NCBI GenBank assembly: GCA_963969495.1 | Contig: OZ018321.1 | Coordinates: 120,493,129 to 120,557,128 of the forward strand | Reading direction: 5' to 3' | Length of the DNA stretch: 64,000 nucleotides | Origin: Ceratothoa steindachneri | Taxonomy: Eukaryota > Arthropoda > Malacostraca > Isopoda > Cymothoidae | Part shown: piece by piece, positions 48,194 to 61,205 of the stretch | How positions within the stretch are numbered: position 1 is the stretch's first letter | How the letters are laid out: every line of letters begins with the position of its first letter | Program-made: the position numbers and the translations under genes | Notes under the pieces: generated by a model | Seen by the model: only the letters and a program-made list of their open reading frames with translations | The model's database searches: none | What the model was told of the DNA's origin: nothing

Positions 48194-49879
48194 AATGGCA
48201 AGTAAAGTCACACGGAACCGAAACTACAATGAGGCATTTTTACAGTATGGTTTTGTAAATATGCCTGATTCTTTTGGAGATCGTCCACAATGTGTGTTGT
48301 GCTGATGAGGTGTCATCCCGGAAATGTCTCCCAGAGTATCAAAATTTTTAACAAAAGGCAAACATTCTGCAGGCTGTGAGGTTTGGAAAAACTGGTCTTG
48401 CATTACAACAACTGGCGGCTGCTGTTCTAACTTCTTATGAGGTGGCATATCGAATACCAAAAATACAAAAGCCACATACAATTGCTGAAAAGTTCATTTT
48501 ACCATTCTCAATCATAATGGTGGAAAGATTGTGCGGCTTCGATCAAGCCAAAAAGCTCAATGCTATTTCACTCTCCAATAACACAATTCGCAGAAGGGTA
48601 GACGATCTCGCTGCAGACATTCTTGAACAACTTACTTCAGAACTATTATCCAGTTTCTATCCCAAATTTTCAATGCAGTCTGATGAAAGCACGGATGTTT
48701 TACTCTGTGCCACTTTGATTGGGATTATTAGATATGTTCATTTGGGTAGTATCAAGGAGTAAATGTTACTATGTGAAGAATTGTCGACAACTACCAAATG
48801 TGCAGATATCTTCAACACAGTGGATGGGTTCCTGAGAAGAGCGAGTCTAGATTGGATCAAAGTTTTCCAGGTATCAATTCATGGAGCTCCAAGCATAATG
48901 GGCCAGGGCAAAGGATTCCATGGCTCGTTGAAGCAAAGAACCAAAATATTGAAGTTGTGGACTGTGCCATTCATTGTTATGCCTTGGCTTCACGCGGCCT
49001 GCCGAATCCATCAAGGTTGTTTTGGATGACGTGATCAAGATTGTAAACTTCGTCAAATCAAAACGTTTGAACAGTCGCATATTCAAACAGCTGTGTGAGG
49101 AAATGGGGGCTTCTTATGAAAATATGGTGTACCATACTGAAGATCGCTTGCTGTTACGTGGAAAAGTCTTTGTTCCTGTTGTTAAGCTTCCTGAATTAAT
49201 TCATATATTTATGCAAGAGAAAGGATCATCCCCCGCGGATCTCTTTGCCGATGAATTATAGGTCGTACTTTTGTAGTACCTAGCTGATATCTTTGGAGAG
49301 GAGAATACAGGCAATTTAAAACTTCAAGAAAGACAGACCATTTCGGGCAAATATCTCTTCATTTTTGTGGAAATTGCAACTATGGATCAGATGTGTTGGA
49401 AAGGAAATTTTTGCACAATTCCCTACATTGGATGACTTCCTTGATAAGCCGAATTCTGAAGATATCCTCAACCACAGGAAGACAGACATTAGAGATAACC
49501 TGACCGGCCTCTTGGAAAGTACTTTCCAGATGTGAGTGAAGATATCATTCCTGATAAGGACTGTCCAGCAAAAGAAGAATTTATCACAGTCGGGACAAAT
49601 AATGCATGGAAACTAATCTTTGAGGCCAAGGTTGGTCTAGAAACATTTTGAATCTCTCGTTTGCAGGATATACCAACACTAACCTCTCAAGCAGTACAAA
49701 TTCTCATAGGATTTTATACCACTTATCTCTGCGAGCAAGCTTTCTCTACTGTATTTGGAAAGAAGACTAAGAAACGTAAATGACTCAAGGTGTCATCTGA
49801 CGCCCGTGTAGCCCTTTCTGTGACCAAGCCGAGAATATAAAAAAATGCACAGGCAATGCAAGCTCAACCCTCACACTGA
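48194..49879 (+). pseudogene. hAT transposase, ZBED5/FAM200-like (hAT-1)
   Basis: ATG at 48194 opens a BED-type zinc finger region (YGFVNMPD, QCVLC, then H). It is followed by IPKIQKPHTIAEKFILP and SLSNNTIRRRVDDLAADILEQ. The first catalytic Asp is kept in SDESTDV near 48682. The second, normally CTDGAP, has become IHGAP near 48888. QLCEEMGA and IVNFVKSK follow. The C-terminal hATC dimerisation part reads FYTTYLCEQAFSTVFGKK and ARVALSVTKPRI. About eight stops and frame changes occur. The closest relatives I recall are animal ZBED5/FAM200/SCAND3-type genes and their source transposons. Confidence 0.85.
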
Positions 49880-50174
49880 AGGACAAGAGCAAGCCTAATG
49901 TTGCCACTGATTAATATGTATTACTATTGTTGTATTGAATATGTTGCATTAATCATGGCTGATTTTGATATAAATAAAAATGGAAAAGTTTGCATTTGTG
50001 CTGGATCCTTAAATATATGCAGCCAATAGCGGGCTATATGACCTGTACTGTTCATCATGTGACTGCGAAAGAAAAGAAAACATCTGATATTACCGGGTAT
50101 ATGTTTAATGGGGTAACCGATAATTGCGAAATTGCATTTTGTGGTAATTACTTCGAAAAAGTTGGGAACCACTG

Positions 50175-50495
50175 GTCTAGTAGCAAGACTCTGCTCCCTG
50201 TCACACGAGCCGGAAGAGCCAGCTTTGGTTGTCAGAAATCTTTTTCGATCACACAGCACCTAACATTTGTCCTCTCAACTCGCCTGACTGCAACCCCCCG
50301 ACTTCTTTGTGTTTTTATGTGAGGCGAGGGAGACAGACACCAAGAAATCCAGCTGCGATTAGCAGAGCTCTTGGGCCTTAAGCGGGAGATAATAATGAAG
50401 GCTTGTGGCTTATTTTAGGTGGTTTATTGGCTGTCATCGAGGTTACAGGTGATTTCATCGAGTGAGAATGACAGAAAATGGCATATTGAAAAACT
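50175..50495 (+). pseudogene. Mariner-type transposase, 3' part (split by hAT-1)
   Basis: Directly after the hAT-1 target duplication the frame reads QDSAPCHTSRKSQLWLSEIF, the second catalytic Asp block. NSPDCNPP follows, the third catalytic Asp block. After a one-base shift comes DFFVF, then EIIMKACG near 50390 and RLQVISSSEN at the end. These are the C-terminal landmarks of mariner transposases. The reading continues from VVKPWI at 44330. Two stops (TAG, TAG) lie at the junction. Confidence 0.85.
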
Positions 50496-50526
50496 AACCC
50501 AAATTTGACGACTCCAAAAATAAAAC

Positions 50527-50529
<3 letters not shown>

Positions 50530-50590
<61 letters not shown>
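50530..50590. repeat. (TA)n microsatellite
   Basis: TA run of about 30 units, just after the mariner end. Confidence 0.95.
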
Positions 50591-50594
<4 letters not shown>

Positions 50595-52839
50595 CAGTCC
50601 AATCCATAAAGTTTAGAACGTCTGTATTTCTGTTTATATCACAAAATCTTCTATAACTTTTGCCAGAAAATAACTAAGGTTACCAAACCTGGTGTAATAT
50701 AACATACTGGTATAATCTAGGTATGGCTAAAAGTTATGAAAATTCAAGTGAATAAAACAAAAGTTTCATTACAGACAGTATATCAATATAGTATAAGGGA
50801 CAAAAAAATTGGACGTAAGTGAAAACTCGAAGACAAAAAAAGGATAATTAAAGGCCACAGAATGGTACATCGGCAGTTATAATGATAATTACTAAATAGA
50901 ATATATTTTATTTATTAGAAAATGTCTCCTATATATTACTAAACTTCTCTCACCTGAGCTTCAAGACCGCATCGTCCTCGCAATTATGTAATGGCCTTGC
51001 TTCTTTAGGCTCGTCCTATCTTACAACCTCTTTCTTGATCATCCATCAACCATATTAAAAGAGCGTAAAGAAGAGTGAAGATTATTTTTCTTACAGGATA
51101 AAAGAACAGAAACCTTATAGAAAACAAATATATTCAATGGTTATTCCAAGTGAAAGATTATTTAGTAAATAAAATATCTCTTATTACACTTCACCTTTAT
51201 GCTTCACTAGTAAATCCTTTCTTTTATTCAATTATTATTTCATCTACCGCCGGTTTCCTTTATGACTAAGCTTTATTGCAACGATCTCGGAAGTCTATTT
51301 TGTTGATCTAAGAAGAGAACAATGCGATAGAAAATTTGAGAAGATAGGAAAATGTATGCCAACGTTGAACACTAAAACAAGATTCCACTGTTTCTGAACT
51401 TTCAGACACTTTTAAAGCCCTATTCCTAATGTCTTTGTTATATTATGTGACGACAATGTAAAAGCCACAATCTTGGAAAATAAAAGTAAATATAAAATAA
51501 CGTTCTATTGTTGTTAAAAGCTGCGCAAACGGGAGACTTTTATTCATGAAACTGTGACGTGTTCTTATGACATCCATACAAGTGAGTTAAGTCGCTAATC
51601 TTTCTATACCGTACTCATTAAATGTACCATCTGCGCCACGCTATTTATTGGTGATGAGTTTTGCTACCAAAATGATTTAAACATTTACCTGTTCCTATTT
51701 TTAGAGCGTCTCCATTGCTTTCTCTCTCCGCTTTCCATATTCTTCCACACGATTCCACCGCCAAGTACACAAGAGGCTCAGTTCAAAATTATAGATAATT
51801 CCTTTGCCTCTCCAATAAAAATTAAAATGTAAATTCACACATTTATTTCGTGCTTTAAAATAGGAGATAAATCTCCTTTATGTGAATGGAATGTGGTATT
51901 GCGCCATAATAATGGCAGTATTTTGAAAGAGGGAATTGAATAGCCAATTAAATAAGAGGCCTCTAAATATTATTCAAGGAAACGATTAAATAAAAGAAAC
52001 AAACTCCTTACTATTATTAGTTACTTTAATGCACCTTTTTTGTTCAAAATGAAGCCTATAATTAAGTATTAATTTGTAAATTAAATATCTGAACTTCCGT
52101 CCTTTAAATGAGACTCTCATTCAGCTGGAAATATTTAATTAAAACTAATTGTTATTCGTATTGACGAAAATGGATATCAGTTTTTATCTGTATGGTTGTA
52201 TTTGGTTTTATTTCTTATGTACAAACTAATAGCAACAACAGTTATTTTTGTATCGTGATCTAACATAATGCGTTGTTGCTTTAAGATGTTTTTCAGACAT
52301 TTTTTTTCCAAATTTTTTATTTTTTTCTGGGTTCTGCGATTTATTGTTAAATTCCAGTTCTCTTCATTGCAAAATGAAATGCATTTTCACCTTAAGATGA
52401 ATTTGCCAAAGGTGGAAAAGGATAAAAGAGGAAAAACTCATTCTCTTAACTTAATAAATACCTGTTTTATTTTATACATTTAGATTCCTGTCATCGAAAA
52501 GTACGCTTTCAGTTTTCTTCATAACACAATGAAGGAAAATGTCAATATATTTTTCCTATATATTAATTTAAGTGACTATTCGATCTAGAACAATAAATAT
52601 TGAAAGCATTTACATAGTACATTCGTCAAAACTACTGAAAATCTTCAAATCTTGCTTCACACTGTAGATATAAAGAATAAATTGATAATTTGTGTGTGTC
52701 TCTCTAATATATAAAGGTGCCTCTTATTTTTCCAATATTTATCATCTAAACGTCTTCATCTAAGCAGAGGTGGGATAGGAAAAGTGTAAACATATCATAG
52801 ATTGATAAAATGATGACTAAAACTCCAAATACTTCTTTA
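50591..52839. other. No gene seen
   Basis: AT-rich; short open frames only. Confidence 0.3.
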
Positions 52840-53610
52840 ATTAGTTGAAATAAATAGTCATAGAAAGCTCCAATGACATCTTAATCTATTAGAAATCAAA
52901 GGACAGAGAAAGCTCTTACGATTTCTTAAACTAATATAAATAAATAGAAGAGAAAGCTTCGAAAACTTCCTAAAGTAGTAGAAATATAAGTCAGGAAAAG
53001 CTCCAAAGACTTATTAAACTAGTAGAAATAAATAGACAGAGAAAGCGCCAAAGACTTCTTAAACTAGTCGAAAAAATATAAAGAGGAAGCTAAAATGACT
53101 TCTTAAACTAGTCGAAATAAAAGGAAAATAAAAGCTCCAATGACTCCTTAAACTAGTATAAATAAAAGTGCAGAGAAAACTCCAAAGACTTCTTAAACTT
53201 CGAATAGCCGAAATAAAAGGACAGAGTTGGCTCGGACAACTTCTTAAGGTAGTATAAATAAAATGGAAGAGAAAGCTCCAAAGACATGTAAAACTAGTCG
53301 AAATAAATGGACGGAGAATGCTCCAACGGCTTCTTAGACTTAGACAAATAAAAGGAAAGAAAGATCTAAAAACTTCTTAAATTAGTCGAAATAAATTGAC
53401 AAGAAACCTCCAAAAACTTCCTAACTTCATATAAAAGGATAGAGAAAGCTCCAACGACTTCCCAACTTCGATATAAAAGGATAGAGAAAGCTCCAACGAC
53501 CTCTTATACTAAGAGAAATAAAAAGATAGAGAAAGCTCCAACAACATCTTATACTAGGAGAAATAAAATGATAGAGGAATGTCCAACGACTTCTTTTCTG
53601 GTAGAAATAC
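52840..53610. repeat. 45-bp minisatellite, about 17 units
   Basis: The unit contains AGAGAAAGCTCCAA, then GACTTCTTAAACTAGT, then GAAATAAA. Most units differ by several substitutions. Confidence 0.85.
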
Positions 53611-54521
53611 CTTTGCTGGTTGTTATCCCGAAAGTGATTCTTCTATACTATATTTATTTTGAAGAAATATTTGCTTGGCATTTAGATCGGGGTGCGTGGG
53701 GGTGATGGTGATAGTACTAAATTGTGGACCACCTTTTTACATAAGCTGAAAAATAATTTATGCGATTTATATAGTAATTTAATGTCAGTTAAGCATCAAG
53801 TAAATTACCGTATTTTTTACAGAAAAAAATATTTGTTACCCTGTTTTTATATTGTATTTTACATTACAAATTAAATTACCTAAAAATGTAGAAACACCTA
53901 TGCTACTTTATTTTCCTATATATTATGTTCCTGATAATATTACAGCAACTGTTTAACTGTTTTAAAATGCAGTAACATTTAGATTACTTTAATTTTATAG
54001 TCCGTTACGGTTATTTTCTACAGTATCATATTGCCCAAATCTCATAATTATTAAAAACATACTCCATTATTTGAGGAATCACCCCCAAAACTTGGTGTCG
54101 TTTCTGGAAGCCACCTGACTCACTGAAGAGAGATATCGAAGTCAAAAATGTAACAGTTAAATGACTAAAAAAACGAAAGAAAAAATTGGTTTCTTTTTCA
54201 ATAATTTCTCTTTAAGCACAAATTTAAAAGAATAATAGTAAAATATCATTAAATATGTTAAACTCAATTAATATGTAATAATATTTACTGTGATTATTTT
54301 AATAACAAGAAAGCTACAATAGAAAACTATTTGTCCATTATGAATGATAGAGATATTCAGTAATCCATCTTCAGGATTACCCAAATATTAGTCACAGTGA
54401 CCAGGGTACTCTATAGTCACTCTGAGTAATATTGTAAACAAAACGACTAATATAGTTAATAATTTTGATTAATTTCTTATTCCAAATAACAAAAATGAAA
54501 TCGCACGATACATCCTCCATC
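53611..54521. other. No gene seen
   Basis: Featureless apart from a small hairpin (GTAATCC/GGATTAC) near 54360. Confidence 0.3.
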
Positions 54522-54635
54522 CAGTGGTGGATCCAGGCTAAAATTTGGGGGGTGCTAACTTGATTTCCTGCCTCTGAGTAGTTTGATTAAAGATCAGTGA
54601 TCATTAATAATGGTTAACTTACACAACATTGATAA

Positions 54636-57538
54636 CACAGGCCTGCGTTTGAAAAAAAAATTTATGTTCCCCAGGATTTCTTTGTGGTTTATTAATGAAT
54701 CCAACCTCCTGAGCTCAAAAATGAATGTATATTTGTTCAATCAGGTCAGATTTTCTCAGTACAGCATACACCATTTTCATTGAGATTACCTCATTTTTTC
54801 TGAATTAAAAAAAAAAAACTTTCTCTATCTAATAATGCATTATTACTGTTATATCATATAAACAGGAATACACGTATGTAAACTATAATTCTTTTAATAA
54901 ACAAAAAATAAAAGAATGCAATATAATAAAGAAAATTATTAGAATTTCGAAGAACAGACGCCCTTGACGATTTTCGTTTGTGCCTGTCATCTGGTGCATC
55001 ACGCTTCAAACACCAACAGTAGTCAGCAAGCATGTTTCCGTTCCATTTACACTGGTACCTGGATTTCATTGTTTTTATGTCCTGGTGGAATCTTTGCCCC
55101 TGTCCTTTACTGTAATCCCCACAGTTGTCGGGAAAATAATCCAGATGGGACTGTAAAAAGTGTATTTTTATAGACATTCGAGCTCCCAAATGTTTGAGAC
55201 TTATTAAGAGCTGATTGACCAGGGCAACATATTCTTCTAGGCTTCTTTTATTGCCTAGAAAATTGTTAACTAGAGCTTTGAAAGCTTTCCAGGCATCTTT
55301 TTCTATGTCCTTCATTGATGCATCAAATTGCTGATCAAGTTTCTGATTTGGAGTCCATCAAAAATTCCCCCATGGAGCTTAGCGTCACTGATATGTGGAA
55401 ATTTTTGAAGAAGAAATTTAAAAGCTTGGCCTACTTTATTAAGGGTTTTGACCTAATTTTTTATTATGCCAAGCTTTATATGCAGTGGAGGGAGGAGTAT
55501 TTTTTGAGGAGGCACTAAAGGTTCAGTTATCACATTGTTTGATCTAATTCTAAATGCTTCTCGTGGAGGCCAAACCTTCTTCTCATAGTGCATACTATCT
55601 GCACGACTGTCCCATAAACATAGGAAACAGGGATTCTTCGTGTAGCCTGTTTGCGTCCCAAGCGTAAGAGACACTACTTGAAAAAAATTTAGCACGGTAT
55701 GTAAATTCAGTGTAATATTTCTAAAAACAAATTCAAAGTAATATTTCTTAAAACAATAAGAATATGAATATGTACTGAAAAATCCTGTATGCCGATGCAT
55801 TAAATCATCGTATTGGAACTAATTGGATATATGTACATCTTATTTTGAGTTTATTGAGTTCTGTTGTATACCTTCTCAATTAGGATAAGTTCCCCATTAA
55901 CCCAATAGGATGCATTAACCTATAGGGACACACTTCAACAAAAAATATAACTAAAAAATGACTCATGATTTCCAGATTTGCATTTTTGTAAAATGTAAGT
56001 TGACCAAAAGGTGTATACAAATATTAACAATTAAAAATGAAAATGTCAATATCAAAAAGCTTAGAAATGCCAAGTGTAAAATGATCATACCTTTAAGTCA
56101 CCACATATCCTCCACTTATAGCTAGAGTAATTTATTGCATCCAGCATTTTTTTCATATTTTCATAACTTTCAGTAAGTTGGATTGAATGGCCTATAGAAA
56201 CGGAAGCTATCTTGTTACCAATATTCAGTAACACAGCTTTTAAATTTCTACTGGAGGAATCTATGAACAGTCTCCATTCTAATGGGTTGTAGGGAATTCC
56301 AAGGGCCTCAATAAGTCCTTTAATATTGGCGCAGTATACTAAAGAGCTGGAAGAATGCTGTAAAAAATAGCTTCGAAACTCTTGTTCTCTATTTCTGTAC
56401 CCCCCAAATGTTGTTTCTTAAGCGAGAAGATTACTTTCACGAAGTCGAGAGCCAAGAAGTTGTGTATTCGCCTTTGAAACCCCCAGATTCCTAGGCAGGT
56501 CATTTAACCGAACTTGAGTGAATGGTCTTGCAACCATATCATGTGTGGAAACCTGATAAGACACAGATGTGTCATAATCTTAGTCAACTTCCATATTAAT
56601 CTCTTCATGTACCTCTATATGTTCAGGGGAAGAAGGTATAGGAATTCCTGGGCCATGGGGCAGGGGTTTGATGGCAGAAGGAACATTCGGATATGCCACA
56701 CTATGTTTATTCTTCTTATTTATACCTGTGGAAAATATAATTGCATATTACATAAAGGAATTGATTTGGAGTTGCAGATAGTACATAAATGTTTAGTAAA
56801 GGATATGTTCATGCTAAAGTGAACTATGTTAGTTTTTAATTTTATGCTAAGTATTTGCATAATAATAACATTTTTAGGGGCCTAGTATAATACAGAAAGC
56901 TTAAATACTTGATACAATGCTCACCTTTAAGATTTGTCATGCAAAAATAGCAGTCCGTAGTGTGGTCCTTGCCATCTCTCCACACCATGGGAACACCAAA
57001 AGAGAGGGAATTCTGTTCGCCCTGACTCCAGCGTCTTAAACATATGTAGCATCCCTTGCAGCAGATATGTGGTGCAAAACTTTTATCTTGATCTCTTAGC
57101 CTTACTCCAAAATATGCATGATACAAAGATTTAATTACAGGAGGGATTGTACTTTGCTGCTCGGGAAAAGTCACTTTGCCGCAAACATAGCAAAATCTGT
57201 CGGAGCTATTCTTACATTTTCTGTTCATTTTTAACTCAACCACTATTATTATTATTCTTATTATTATAATGCTAAGCAATTTTTAACCTGCAAAATATAA
57301 ACATATTTGCATAATTACTTAAAATGTACACAAAATTTACTGCGAATAGAGCAGTGCAAAAACTATTGAAATTTGATGTAATATAGGAGATGTATAAACT
57401 ATAAAATTATTATCACCCCCTGTATCGCAAAAACTGGAGGTGATAGAGAAAAACGGATGACAGATTCGGACTTAGGAGGTCAATTTTATTAAGAAACACT
57501 ATAGAAAACCTAAGGTACATTTTTGACGCAGACCAGTG
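54636..57538 (-). mobile_element. DNA transposon copy C (CACAGG/CACTGG ends)
   Basis: The left end begins CACAGGCCTGCGTT and the right end, read inward, begins CACTGGTCTGCGTC; both are the same as copy A. The flanks are TAA at 54633-54635 and 57539-57541. The GTTTTTGCGATACAG motif lies 104 bp from the gene-5' end. A relative (ATTTTCTCAGTACAG) lies 114 bp from the other end. These are the same spacings as in copy A. Confidence 0.9.
54854..57228 (-). pseudogene. Putative transposase of copy C (three exons, decayed)
   Basis: Exon 1 is 57228-56925, exon 2 is 56725-56091 (635 nt, exactly as in copy A), and exon 3 starts at 55677. Exon 1 keeps the full Cys pattern: CKNSSDRFCYVCG, then CCKGCYIC, then CYFCMTN. 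In-frame stops lie at 56580-56582 and 56418-56420 (exon 2) and at 55453-55455 (exon 3), with a frameshift near 55330. The acceptor AG of intron 2 has become AA at 55678. FIDSSSRNLK and ICGDLK are kept. The block that is EQGER in relatives reads GQGQRFHQD, so the candidate Glu is lost. An acceptor-like TTTTGCAG near 57289 suggests a 5' UTR intron. Confidence 0.8.
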
Positions 57539-57825
57539 TAATAAATAACTATATCCTTCACACACAAATGAGCACTAACTCTCTCAGATCCGAATTTTTT
57601 ACACATATCAGAAAATTATGAATTGTGGTTTATTTTATTTTCTGGACGTTAGATCAGGTATAATACTCAATTAATAATATTTCTGTGATTTACTTGTATT
57701 TTATACATGAATCTTATAAGATAAATTCGATCGCAGCAGTTTATAAACTGTTTTATATATATTCTATAATATTACATAACTTTTTCTAAGTAGCAGAATA
57801 GAAGAATGGCTTGAAAAAGAAATAT

Positions 57826-57985
57826 AAACATAAAAATGTCTGAAATGGTTAATAACAGCATCTAACACACACCATTGGTCATGGTAATTTACTTAAAATA
57901 TAAATATAAACAGGTCTGAAAGAGTTAATACCATTCTCTAACACACAGCGTTGGTCACGGTATTTCACATAAACATTAAATTCCT
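57826..57985. repeat. Tandem duplication, about 75-bp unit
   Basis: Two copies of a unit with TCTGAAA.GGTTAATA, CTAACACACA and TTGGTCA.GGTA.TT.AC. The second overlaps the 3' end of the hAT-2 gene. Confidence 0.6.
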
Positions 57986-58507
57986 GTTCCTTTGGGCAAA
58001 TATATTGATTAACTCAATCCTAATACCAATGCCGCAATGAACACTGATGAGCGACAGACCGTTGATACCTTATTGACCCATAGTATTTTTAGTCGCTTCA
58101 GGTTCTAAAATGAACGCTCGGTCTCCGCGTTCGAGCAGGTTCGGATACATTCGGTGCTGGGTGAGGGCAGGAACATCTTTAATGGACTGAAACTTGATTG
58201 TTGACAAATACCAGCACTCTGCTTCCGCCTTAACAAAGCTTAAGGCATCGATGTCTGCCTCGTAGAATTTCCCTGCTCTATTAAAGCAGCAACATCTTCG
58301 TGGACGCCGTTGGGCTTTTTCTTCGCTCGTCGCGTTTGCCACCTGCAAACTTGAGGCACAGAAAATGGTTTTATGTGACGAGCCCATCTCCTTGCGCTCC
58401 TCTACCTTCTTGAAAACGTCGTGAAAGCTGATCAGTGCACCTTCCCGGATCTTGCTGAGATACGTCCCAACTTCACCGATCGTTGCGTATGCTGAGACTA
58501 GATCCAC
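57965..58507 (-). pseudogene. hAT transposase C-terminal part (hAT-2, ZMYM/P52rIPK-like)
   Basis: The minus-strand frame from 58507 reads ISFHDVFKKVEERKEMGSS and then GKFYEADIDALSFVKAEAECW. It continues through ATKNTMGQ to a TAA at 58070-58072, and on as GINGLSLISV and IELINIFAQRN to 57965. FYEADL..., E...W and NTMGQERLNGLAL..H with the IFA tail are landmarks of the hATC region in the 52-kDa-repressor/ZMYM type of hAT transposase. The middle, including the catalytic core, is deleted. It has no TE-independent context, and the hAT ends around it support the assignment. Confidence 0.65.
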
Positions 58508-58851
58508 TATAGGAGACTGCAGGGCTCGGCTCGGCTCGGCACCACGGTGCGAACTCGAACCGACTCAACGACAACACGTGGCCAATCAGAAAGCAGGACA
58601 AATAATTTCACTGGGTGAAATAATTAGGCTCGTAGACTTAAAAAATATGCTAAACGCATAGTTTGTCCCGAAAGATGCATCAAATATTGCTACATTTTTT
58701 GTTTGACGAATTTTGTTCCTTAATAAACAACCTTTTCATTGGGTAACGATTGATGAAGTTGCTTCTCTTTTCACTAAGGGATAATGAAAGAACACATTTT
58801 TGGAGCTTCAGCCTCAACAGCCCACCTTCTGGATCCACACCTGCCCCCATC

Positions 58852-60180
58852 ATTTATAAATGCAACTTCTCACAATGTAAATACGAGTCCTATTTCTAGC
58901 GACGATGTATATATTTCATGGTCGTATTTGGGCAGAAATTGGAATTAGCATTAAAACACAAGCAAAATATTCACCTAATAATCACTAGACTTTTCTTGCC
59001 AGAGTTTTATTCCATTAAGTTTTATAGACTTAACTGAACTTAGCACGAAGATGCAGTCACCAAAAAGACGTGCATATAGGTAAATTACATTGCCTAAATT
59101 TCTGAAGAGAGATTATGCAAGCAAAGTGTTTTTAAATAAAATACTTAATGTTTTAATCGAGATCTAATATATTTTAAAATTAATATTACTATACAGAAAC
59201 AAAACTCCTATTAAATAGATCTTCGTATGGGCTCGTAAGTCAAAATAGAACATAGAAGGGGTGACTCAGGCGAAAGGTTGCTCAAGAAGATACTAATTCC
59301 TTCCTTGCTATTCGTTTAGTAAATATTAGTAAAAAACACAAAATATAAATAAAAGAAATAGTTTTCTATTAATCGAAATTAATTTGTTTTGATTAAAAAT
59401 GATGACACGTTTAAGCGATCAACGTTATAAAATAAATGCAACAATGAGGCACAGAGACATAAAGAAGTAAATAGTGTGTTATTGGCATGTTTGTGTCTGA
59501 GTGTAATGCACAAATTTATTAAAGCTAAAGATTTGGAGTGTGGGTAATTTATATATACGTTTCTAATATTTATTACCTTCATTAAATAAAGGTTTGCTGA
59601 TGAATATGAATTGTTATTATGAAAACTGTGAAAAAATTAACATTAAACTTTTTAACTCTACCAGACAAAGGTTAGCGCACCAAATTCCTTCATACAATCT
59701 TAGCGGCCAGACTCTCAGACCCACGTTTTTTACAATAACTTAGAGTAAAAAGCGCAGTAGTCTATTACTGGGTTGATTGCTATAACGATCATTCGTCTCC
59801 AAACATAGTATTTGTCTTTTAAAGTGATTAGACCTGAAGAGAAATACATAGTAGTTATCAAATTCTACAAGGACTTCGAATTCATACTTACTAGGGCCTA
59901 TACTCTTTGTACTTATTAGTTGTTAATGATCATGAATGTACACTCCCTGCACATACATTTCGAATTATAAATTTTTTCTCGTACAACTTCCCTGCTTCGC
60001 CAACTGCAACAATCACCGTAGTCCTTTTTCTTATATATAAAAGATCTTAAATACCGCAGCTGCTCCCTACTTTCTTATTCGCTGACCCTATCCGAGCAAC
60101 TGGAAATCTTACGCTCTGTCACACACATGGCTACATATTATTCCTCGTAATTGTCTGTGATAGCAGAGTAAAAATGCTTT
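58852..60180. other. No gene seen
   Basis: AT-rich. The last 200 bp may belong to the LINE tail that follows. Confidence 0.3.
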
Positions 60181-60381
60181 CAAAATATTTGTCCTAGATT
60201 GTGGAAAGAACTTCATTTGCTCTATGTTTATCCCTTTCCTTTGATTGCCTTCAAGGATACCCTTAAGACTCATTTCAAATCTCAAGCATTTCGTAAATTG
60301 CTAGACAAGCCCTTTGTGCTGATCCATGACTTTAAAGAACGTCCTACAAAAACATTATTCTTTTCATTCCATTTTTTATGA
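60181..60381 (+). pseudogene. Non-LTR retrotransposon C-terminal tail
   Basis: The frame reads CPRLWKELHLLY, then FPLIAFKDTLKTHFKSQAF. This fits the PRLWNSLP...L..FK..LKTHLF end common to several LINE reverse transcriptases. Only the tail is present and it ends at a stop at 60379. Confidence 0.4.
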
Positions 60382-60889
60382 AAAAACTGTACTGTTAATG
60401 ATTGTGATAGAACGGGTTGAGGCCGCGTTAATTTCAACTCCTATCACATGTTATTTAAAACCACGATGCTTCCCAGGTGCATCTTCGCCTTGAAGCTTGG
60501 CGCCTTATCGCAGCCACCTGAGTCAATGTTTAAACAAGGAGGTTTATCTTCCCCCGTTCGCCCCCATACCCCGACCTCGCCAGATTGAGTTAGGCTTATG
60601 GGCAGATAAGGCATTGTTCCCAGGCTCGGCTGTGCATTCCCTCGAAGCTCCCACTCCATTGTCCCCCCCGCCAAGGGAGTGTCTCAACTATTTAGATGGA
60701 AACTTTACCACTTAGAGCAGATTGGAGATCCAGATTTTCGTCGCGAAACATCACCACGACCCTCTCTCACTTTGTGCGCCAAGGGACCTCGAACTCGAGA
60801 TTCACCATCACTTATCCAGAAGGAGGACAATATCCCTTGAGTGCCAAGGTTCGAGCCTTCGTGACGCCGAGTCCACAAGTCTTCCCGCT
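60382..60889. other. No gene seen; higher GC
   Basis: GC-richer stretch, without recognised motif, leading into the 80-bp repeats. Confidence 0.3.
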
Positions 60890-61205
60890 TGTTGTTCAGA
60901 AAGAGAACAACGTTAGAACAGCCATTTTTCGTTCAAGCCCGTTGACAAGAAACGGTTCTCACCCTTCCCCTGTTGTTCAGAAGAGAACAACGTAGAACAG
61001 CCATTGTTCGTTTGAGCCCGTTCGCCAAGAAACGGTTGTCACCCCTTCCCCCTTGTTGTTCAGAAGAGAACAACATTAGAACAGCCATTGTTCATGAGCC
61101 CGTAAACAAGAGACGGTTCTCACCCCCCCCCCTGTTGTTCAGAAGAGAACAACGTAGAACAGCCATTGTTCTTCAAGCCGTTCGTCGAGAAACGGTTCTC
61201 ATTCC
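60890..61205. repeat. 80-bp tandem repeat, four units
   Basis: Units start near 60893, 60971, 61054 and 61132. Each has GTTGTTCAGAAGAGAACAAC (a near-palindrome), then TAGAACAGCCATTGTTC, then AAGAAACGGTTCTCA. Confidence 0.85.

Larger units (their letters stand above)
54522..58843 (-). mobile_element. hAT element 2, containing transposon copy C
   Basis: The left end starts CAGTGGTGGATCCAG and the right end, read inward, starts CAGGTGTGGATCCAG. The flanking 8-mers are CCTCCATC (54514-54521) and CCCCCATC (58844-58851), matching at 7 of 8. An 8-bp duplication and CAG ends are hAT hallmarks. The interior is a minus-strand hAT transposase relic (57965-58507) plus copy C. Without copy C it would be about 1.4 kb, so it is itself an internal-deletion derivative. 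Confidence 0.75.

Noticed and set aside
58511..58570. GC-rich CGGCT repeat as a promoter
   Set aside because: Short repeat inside the hAT-2 element; no supporting TATA or initiator.
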